Positions 56,312 to 64,000 of a stretch of 64,000 bases of DNA are shown here, piece after piece. Within the stretch, counting starts at the first letter, position 1. Each line of letters opens with the position of its first letter. This DNA is from Drosophila miranda (taxonomy: Eukaryota; Arthropoda; Insecta; Diptera; Drosophilidae), in assembly GCF_003369915.1 (NCBI RefSeq), contig NW_022881614.1, forward strand, positions 18,454,336 through 18,518,335. The letters are read 5' to 3'. The notes below the pieces were generated by a model. That model did not search any database and was not told the origin of the DNA. It saw nothing but the letters and a program-made list of their open reading frames with translations. Position numbers and translations under genes: made by a program.

Positions 56312-58311
56312 GAGAAAAAGATGACGAAGAAATGCAAAAGACTTTTTATACGCTAAGAATTGTATGGATACTGACTGGTGTGGAGAGGAGGATGTGCAGG
56401 GGGACCGGGTGCCGGCCTAGCCGGGCCCAAAGTCTCCTCAAGAGCTACACATATGTATGTACAAGAAGTATATATAGCCCATTTTTTTATATAGAAGAGT
56501 GGAAAGGGAAGGGGCACGTTGAGGACACGTTTTTGTTTTCTGTTTTGTAAATGCAAAAAGTGATCTTGATCTTACGTAAGCGTAACTTTATCTACATATA
56601 TCTAGACTAGACCATAATCCTAAACCTAAGCAACTGCGAACAAAACACAAATTTATGCAGAGTGCAGTGTATTCATTAACAAAATCAAGAAGAAATCGAT
56701 CCCAATTGGAGGAGGAAACAAAATATTCCTATGAAGCGAATTCAGTAACAAATTGCATTTTACTTTGCATATTCCCAACATTAGTCCGTAGTTTATCTGA
56801 TAGTTTATTATCCCATCCTATACATGATTTCAGGACAAACAAAACACTTCATTATATCAAAAGTTGAACTCAATTTGATAAGACAAGTCGATAAACTAAG
56901 CTAAATATTATCCTAACCTAACCGTTTACGTATATCAGCATAAGTTCTTAGGGTTGTCGTTGTCCCCTAGTACTACGTGTATAAATCAGCTTAAACATAA
57001 ATCTAAATCTAAATCGAATCGAGCTAGCGCGAGAGAACGGAGTACCGATTGTGCAGCCTATATCCATGCTATATAGGCATCGAAATATAGTTTATATTTA
57101 TAAGAAAATGTTCAATAAATCATTGCGATATGTATTTTTGTAAGCCTTTTTCCCGTATCTAGAAGAGAGGGTTCCATAAGGGGGAACTCCTACTTTTTAC
57201 ATGCCAAGGCGAATCAACATTAAAGAAACAATTTATTTATATACGAGGATAGTACGTACTATATTAAACAAATGTATATCATTTACAAACCAACGAGAAA
57301 GCCACACAAACACACACACAATAATTGTGTAAAAAAAAAAACAAAAATAAAAATAATAAAATCGAAACATAGTCCCTTGAGTGTTATTCAGTTTGGCGGG
57401 TGAGAGATAAGCGCGAATGCGGATGCAATGGAGTGCTTATTTGAAATCGTGGATTAAATACCCTACAAGTCGGAACAACAGCTGGTTTAAGGGGCTCTAG
57501 GGCACTCCACGTAGAACATAACAAATGGAAGTGCTCCACACTAGACAAGTACCTAATACGTACATACATACGGTACCGGACTACTGGATACGTGGTGGTA
57601 CATAGAGTATGCTCCGCTGGTTAATTGGTAAGCCATTGGCTGAGGGGGCACAGTCGTTGTTGGAGGAAAAGCGTCATTATCTTATCAGCGGAAAGTAGGT
57701 TACGCTTGCCTTTTGGATTTGTCCGTCCATCGCCCGTCGCCCGACAGTTCGGTTTGAACAAATCGATTGCGGCACAAGTCAATGAACAAAATTGGAGCAG
57801 TTCACGGGTAAATAAGCGGCAAATGGAAAATGGAAAAATTCTTGTTGTGTGTTTGTGTATCTGTTGGAGCAGGTGCTGCAGCTGCATCTCCCTACATACG
57901 GGTATAACATCCGTTGCTGTTGAACTAAGATTAGCATGACTGATATGTCAGGAGTCGGCCCAGAGATCGCCACTGTACTGGCTTAGACATTCATTTGTGG
58001 AAGCAGCTGCATCAGGGACTGTCCGGAATTGCAGCTGTCGAACGAGGCTACTCTTGGAAGCTGCAAGATCTTCTCTACTTTGAAGTAAAAGAGTTGCAGA
58101 TTCAGTGTCAGAAATCAGTTCCTTCAAGTTACTTTTCAATAGACTCTTGTACAATATTTTATTCATACAAAACTCCACAAAAAACCCATCCACCCACTTC
58201 AACTTTTTGAACAAGATCCATTGGAATCGACATGGATGAATGTCAAGGGTCTATCAAATACTGAAATTTCAAATCAATTCAATGCATTCTCAAGTACAAC
58301 AGCATATTTCG
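53823..58311 (+). repeat. Tandem duplication, copy 2
   Basis: Begins at the junction where ..CATATTTCG joins GCTACCTGCGG and ends at ..CATATTTCG (58311), the same bases that precede the junction. Without the DINE-1, copy 1 is about 4445 bp and copy 2 is 4489 bp. Confidence 0.95.
56312..58311 (+). other. Duplicated shg 3' UTR and intergenic DNA, copy 2
   Basis: Contains an intact AATAAA at 57114-57119 and the empty DINE-1 site at about 57341-57350. No gene is recognised. Confidence 0.7.
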
Positions 58312-61300
58312 AGTACCAAAACAGAAAAAACCCACAAATTTCCTCAAAATGAAAAATTCTTTTTGCGGAAATGCCACACAGAAAACAAAAAAATAGAGCT
58401 GAACTGCTGACGGACGACAGATGTCTTTTCAATCTTTGAGTTTCGGTTAACAGAAAAAAAAAACTGCAAGAAGTTTTGGGCCGGACATGCCGACGCTACG
58501 TGAGGGTTTCACCGGCGACATGTGGCATGGTAGAGGGGCTCGCAGTCGTCAGGTCGAGGGAGAGAGAGTGACAGAATGAACAAATTGAAATGGTTGAGTA
58601 ATCAAATAACCTCTTCTGGCGGCGGCTACCTGTGCGCAGCTGCAGCAGCTGCCACCGTCACCGCAGTACACTCCTCAGGTGTGTATGGGGCCCGAGAGCA
58701 TGGGATGGCATGGGATAGGATGTTTGGCCAATGGATTAACATAACAGACGAGAAGAAATGAAAAGAATCGGGGAAAAAGAGATTCAAGCAGTGGAGAGGT
58801 AGTAGAGGTAGAGGCAGAACAAGCCAAGCCATGTCGAGAGCTACCTGTACAGTGTGGACTCTCTCAGATACATGAACACGAACACACACACAGGTGTGCC
58901 CAGACACAGATACTGAATGCAAGTCTTGGCTCTCTCTTTCGCACACACACATGCGTACTCTCTGAGAGAGAGAGGTATCTCTCAGATACTCACGCACACA
59001 CCCAGAGAGGCAATCTTTAACGGACAAATGAAAGCAAATCTTTGTGCTGTGGCAAACTTGGCTTGAAGTAAAACCAGTATTTCCCAAGCGGCTCCAATCG
59101 AGGTGTGTATCTGTTGGATACCAGCACCTCTCTTTGGATTCTTGAGTGCAGATCGCAGAGCGCGGGCCCAGTTTGAGTTTTTTCATTCCTCGGACTCCAA
59201 TCCACTCCACTCGACTCAACTCGTTCTGTCACTCACGACACCCGACGCCCGCTTCTTGTGACTGACAAAGATACAGATACACAAAACAGACACAGCTCCA
59301 GCTCCAGCTGCAGATACAGATGGGGATGCAGGCGAGTAGTATTGATGGGGCACGTCTTGGCGTTTTACTACCTGTTGATGGGGAAGCCAAAGCTGAGGCT
59401 GCTGCCAAGGCCTCGCTTTGATTAATTACAGTGGAACGGAGTGGAATATCCATGGCTATGGCACCCAAAGTACTCATTAACACTCGCTGGCTATTCATCA
59501 TAGTTTCAATTACAATAAAAACTAGCCAGACAGGCCGACGACTACCTGTCTACAGATTTCACATTTCCTGCGAAAGGACTATTCATTTCATATAACCTGA
59601 AATGAGAAAGACAATAGTTGAACCCAAGCCGATTCCGAAGAGGCGGGAAAAATGTTAATAAATTCCGCCTCTTTCCGTTTGGAATGTTTGGAAGCCGCAA
59701 GATCTATTGCTGTCTAGCTGGCCTTTGCCAAACCTTTTTGGCTGGGAAATTTCATATAGATTTCCGAGTTTTCGCTAATGAATTCCTCCCTCTTCCGTCC
59801 TGCTTGCAATTAGCACTTCTTTCTCCCGGCCCCTTGTCCACTTGGAGGTGCATTTGGCTCTGCTGCTGCTGGTTCGCCTTCGGTTCTCCTCCAATGACCA
59901 CAATACCCATGGGAAACTTTATTTGTTAGGTTGAATATTTCCTAGTTATATGCACTTGTATGATATATAGTATAGCGACCACAGAAACGGCCTCCTGCCC
60001 CCTCACCAAGACACCTTATAGGGCACTAATAACTCTATGAAGTCGGGTACGTGGTCTCTGTGCTAAAGCGCTTATTAGTTGGCCCGGCAGAGGATCCTCT
60101 CTTTCTCCCTCTTGTTCGGAATGCATAATGATGAGCGCGCAGAGCTCATAAAGGGAAATTTTCATAAAAGCCAGCAAAAGTCGAAGAAGACGATAAAATG
60201 CCGCTGACCATCGGGACGTGCTCGCCATGCTCTTCTGTGGTCTCTTCGATTACCGATGCCCGGCACGTACTCGGGCCTGATTTGTGGCGATCAGCAGGGA
60301 TTGTTTTGTGCTGTATTGTTAGTCGCAGAACGCAGAAAAACACTGGTGGCCAAAATAGAAGAGCAGGCCAGAGGGATTACCAATAAAGGTATCGAAGGAA
60401 CCGAGCAAAAAACGCAATTCTCGGAATGCAAAATTCTCTGTAAGCCAAAGCCAAAGCCAAAGAGCGGAATAAATAGAAATAAATAGAAGGTGAACACTGC
60501 CCACAGACTCGGGTCTCGGCCCCATTCCATTCCATTCAGTTGCTCGCTCTGTGGCTGAAAGCTGGAAATACTTTGAAAAAATATTGCAATTAAGCAGAAA
60601 ATATGGTCTTAAACTAGTTTTGCCACATTTGCGCTGAAACCGAAACGAGCGAGGCACCTGACAAACTAACGCTGAACCAACACCGCCACCACAGATGGGA
60701 CATCTGCTAAAAACAAGCCTAAACAAAAGCAGAAAAGTACCTAAAAAGTGTGCCAATATTCACTTGAGAAAACTTTAGGCGTAGATATGGATAGAAGAAA
60801 GCTACTGTATAAGCTTTGAAATGAGCTATGAAAACAACAATATCATTATCTGGAGAACTTGTTATGCAAATTTATAGAAAACGATTGAATCGAAGTCTTT
60901 ATTTTACAAAGTTTGCTCCAAGAATGTGCTCCATTCCTATTGTAGGTTCATATGGGCATTTCCGTGGTCTCTTTTTTTACGTTTTCCTTTACTATGTTCT
61001 CCTATAAGAAAGATGATTCTTGATAAAAGTTTTTACTTAAATTCTCTCCAACATATTGAACTATCTAATCGAAATCACATCAAATTTGTTCTATTTTTGT
61101 TCCGTGCGATGGCCTTGGTTTTTTGCAAAAATCTCTGAAACGCATAGCTGCCAGATATCGACCCTAGCACCAATTATAGGGCTAATCCTAAAGCTACTTT
61201 ATAATGGAGAAATATTTTTCCAATGAGTACAAATGTCCCGTTCGACAGCATGGAAATACCCTAGGAGTCTGTTGGATCTTGAACTGTTTTGCCCTTGAAG

Positions 61301-63543
61301 AGGGCAAAGTTCTCTCCCATTGAGGTTTCTCGACCACTCATATATCATCCATCCAATGGCAACTATCAGGAGCTGCGAATCTAATCGTTTTGCGTTGGCT
61401 CGTACATATTGTTCATAGCTGCACATTCATTAGGCGTGACATAATATTTGATAGAAACGAAGACGGAAGTAGAAGACTATCCAGCAATTCAGGGGTAGTA
61501 AAAGTTATTAACGGAAGAACATATTTTATTATTTGTATATTTGCAGCGGCAGTTAAAGTTTGCCCGAAAATCAGTAAACCATCGAAGTGACAGTGCAGTG
61601 CAGTGCAAGGGGGAAGTCCATACTTATAGAAAATGCCGACCGCAGAAGGGTGGCCAACGCGGCATCGGTGGTGCGGGGTAGTCCAGAAAGAACAGCTACA
61701 AAAACAAGAGGAATATGCCGAGCAAAGTAGAACAAAGGGGAAGTTCGAGCTGGGGGGACCGACAGAGCGACACAGCAATAAAATTCAAATGAAACTTCGC
61801 TGGAAACCCTACAAGAAATATGACCCTAATACAAATGTGTACGAGTGTGTGTGTTTGCCCCACGCACACAATACACACAATCAACGCTCCACGCAGAGAG
61901 GGGAGAGCGTGAGAGAGAAGCCCGAATTCCGATCAAAAGTGCAGTTCGGGGTTCCACAAAAACAACCCCCGAATCGGAGAGACAAAGGTGAAATTGTCAA
62001 TGACAATTGCATGCTCGAGTTCGCATTGGGTTCGATTTTGGGTTCGGGTCGGGGTTCGGGATCCTAAATAATTGATAAGGCAGCCTCTGAAATATGGACT
62101 GCATTCCTAAATTCCACTCGAGTGCGTTTACTATGCGTCTGTTTTTGTGTGCAGATTGCACGATGCGTGCCCCAGATAGTGGCCACATCGTGTCCATAGT
62201 TTGATGAATTTCGAATGCTGATATGAGGCAAGAACTGGTATGCTTCGTGCTACAGCACTTCTCTTCCTCAAATCTCGACTTAGCATAAATATTTCTACAG
62301 TACACAAATAAATGTGCCAGCTTTGCAAAAAAAGAACTCCGAATTGTGGCTGTTCGAAGCGAAGGCACGTCCAACCCCAGCAAAAGACATTTGAGACAGC
62401 TAGAAAAGAGTACAGCTGAAATTGAGACAAGAACGGAAGACTAGCTTCAAGATACGAAGATTTAGACACCCTTAAAGATACATTTTCATAGGGAGTTCTA
62501 TTGATTCTATTGAAATGATCCGATCTTATGATCTTTCTAAGCATACATACTCGTACTGGATGCAGAGATATTATATGTTGTAAGAGGCTTGTAGCTGAGG
62601 GCGTAAACTAAGGGCAGCCATAGTCTCGCTGCTACAGGGGGTTTTGGAGTCAGGGGCTCTTAAACGGTGCTCTGAAAGGTTGGCGCCCTCTGGGGGTGAG
62701 TTAACGCTGATGGCAGGTGAAGAGAAAGAGGAGAAAGCGATGACATTCGAACGTCATCCAGCGGATCCGACCGGTCTCATAGTGGATGGGAGCGTGTCCA
62801 TCTTCCTTTTGGAATTTGGATGTCGAGCGACCAACATCGCCCCGAACAGGCTCAGCAAAAATCATTAATGAAAAAGTTCCAAAGTCAAGAAAAGAATATT
62901 GTCAAAGCGCGAGTGGTATCCAGCAGCAGCAAAGCAAAAGTCGCGGGACTACGATAACTGAAGCTAGGTCGGCCACTGGGGCCAAGATTGACGGGTAAGA
63001 GGAACAAAAAGTGGGATACCACAGATCTTTCGGGGCCGAATACGTTAGACGGTTCTTTCTCCCTGCACTAGATTTGGCGCCTAGCAATTTGGGCTGGCGA
63101 AGCAGCGGCGCTCCAAGCAGCTGATCCGTCGCAGCACAGAGCGAGGGAGCAGAGACGCAGAAAAAATTCAGAGAGGCTCGACCTTCGCAGCCGGATCGAC
63201 GTCGGTGAGGCGGCGGCCACAAAGCGGGACGGTCGATAGTCCGCGATAGCGGAAAGTTCAGCACCGTCGAAATACGAACGGAGAAAAAGGAGGAAAATAG
63301 CGCAAATCCTACCTAAACGTGCCGTATGGCAAATACAGTTAACAAGGCCCAATTAAGATCCGCAGTACATAGGGAAGGAAAGAGTTAGTGTGTTGTTGGA
63401 GTTCAATACTCAGAGCTGCAAGGGTAATGCCCCAAAAAAATAAAGAGGGCGAGCGGAGCCAAAGGTGATGCGCGCATAGGCAGAGAGTGAAAGCGGGGGA
63501 GAGAGAGAACACGCAAGCAGCAAAGGCAGAGCCCAATAGGAGA
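58312..63543. other. Unassigned DNA downstream of the duplication
   Basis: No recognised protein family on either strand. CA/GA-rich microsatellites lie at about 58880-58990 and CACAC runs near 61860. A possible short coding exon is 58576-58679 (ATG to a CAG|GTGTGT donor). Frames such as 61633-62067 are low-complexity and unsupported. This may be regulatory or intronic DNA of a gene beyond the window. Confidence 0.45.
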
Positions 63544-63640
63544 GCGAGCGAGCTATAAAAACGCTCGCCAGCAACGGAGCCGAAGGGGGCTGGCGATAAG
63601 CCGAGTGAAGTAACATAAGTTAACATAAGAGTAAGCAGAA
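63480..63640 (+). promoter_or_regulatory. Possible TATA promoter with GA-rich upstream element
   Basis: TATAAAAA lies at 63554-63561, preceded by GGGGGAGAGAGAGA-type sequence (63496-63508), the kind of site bound by GAGA factor. The TATA box sits in the loop of a 7-bp inverted repeat, GCGAGCG (63544-63550) and CGCTCGC (63562-63568). No coding exon follows before the DINE-1 at 63691. Confidence 0.4.
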
Positions 63641-63690
63641 TAGTACCGAGCAGCAGAACAGCTATTTAAGTTTACATACATATACATAAA

Positions 63691-64000
63691 CGAGGGGGAA
63701 CGTTGTGAGTTGCTGCGGAGACCGCAACTCTACAGTTATACCCAATACTAAGTCAGTATGGCTCTCCTCCGGCAGACGCCGCTAATATTAAACGTCACGA
63801 CAAGGAGAGAGACAGAAAATCAGTCTGAGCGTGACGTCAGGGGCTGCGTAGCCAGTGCAAATTGATTTGTTCCTTTTGGCTATAAAAATTATCTGATCTG
63901 ATCCAGATTCAGCAATCTGATAGACATGGTCATTATCTATTCTGCGTTTTTAGTTTTCTCGAATGTGCAATATTGTGGATGCAACAGATTTTCGTCCTTT
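63691..64000 (+). mobile_element. DINE-1 / Helentron-associated element, copy 5 (cut by window end)
   Basis: Starts CGAGGGGGAACGTTGTGAG with the usual hairpin and ATACCCAATACT subterminal repeat, and runs to the window end inside the first internal module. It has a short deletion in the GAGTGCGTGCGAGAG region. Confidence 0.9.

Noticed and set aside
61633-62067. 144-codon frame MPTAEGWP..
   Set aside because: Low-complexity composition, no recognisable motif, no splice or promoter context.

Overview
This is insect nuclear DNA, almost certainly Drosophila and most likely the obscura group. Genes have short spliced introns with GT..AG ends, and the host proteins read as Drosophila CG10527, a chitinase cluster, mRpL54, a COA1-like protein, capping protein alpha (cpa) and DE-cadherin (shotgun, shg). 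In D. melanogaster I recall these genes lying together near 57B on 2R (Muller element C). The DINE-1-type repeats carry the form I associate with obscura-group species. Five of the nine host genes carry unambiguous nonsense codons, and a sixth (Cht9-like) has a frameshifted splice junction, an in-frame deletion and a lost active-site residue. The DNA is also packed with young transposons and a tandem duplication. This is what a degenerating non-recombining chromosome looks like, and the D. miranda neo-Y (derived from Muller C) is my best guess. That is inference, not something the sequence states.

Layout: 1-368 is a fragment of an errantivirus env region. 1937-9240 is a nearly complete errantivirus (gypsy/17.6/297-type LTR retrotransposon) with a TGCA target duplication. 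9489-20497 is CG10527, whose first intron has grown to about 10 kb by nested insertions: a P-superfamily DNA transposon (9778-17155) containing a DINE-1 / 412-fragment / DINE-1 sandwich, followed by a related non-autonomous element (17317-19119) holding an inverted DINE-1. 21291-30882 is a cluster of five family-18 glycosidase genes: Cht9-like, Cht8-like, two Cht12-like copies without the catalytic acid, and Cht4-like on the minus strand. Only the second Cht12-like copy is fully open. mRpL54 (31170-31689, minus) has a stop in its targeting peptide. An 8.3-kb Osvaldo/Ulysses-like LTR element (31883-40214, minus) sits between mRpL54 and the divergent COA1-like gene (40431-41051). cpa (41994-43133, minus) and shg (45207-50747) are open.

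The most striking feature is a tandem duplication of about 4.5 kb (48259-53822 and 53823-58311). It repeats the 3' 55% of the shg coding sequence plus downstream DNA, and creates a second open frame in which former intergenic sequence runs straight into the cadherin C-terminal half, including LamG, membrane and catenin-binding regions. A DINE-1 element entered copy 1 afterwards, and copy 2 preserves the empty site. From 58312 to 63690 I see no recognisable gene, only simple repeats and a possible TATA promoter near 63553. The window ends inside another DINE-1.

As a working set the host genes cover gut chitin turnover (chitinases), mitochondrial translation and respiratory-complex assembly (mRpL54, COA1-like), actin filament capping (cpa) and adherens-junction adhesion (shg). 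They are chromosomal neighbours and not a pathway. Gene symbols were assigned from remembered family sequences without database searches.
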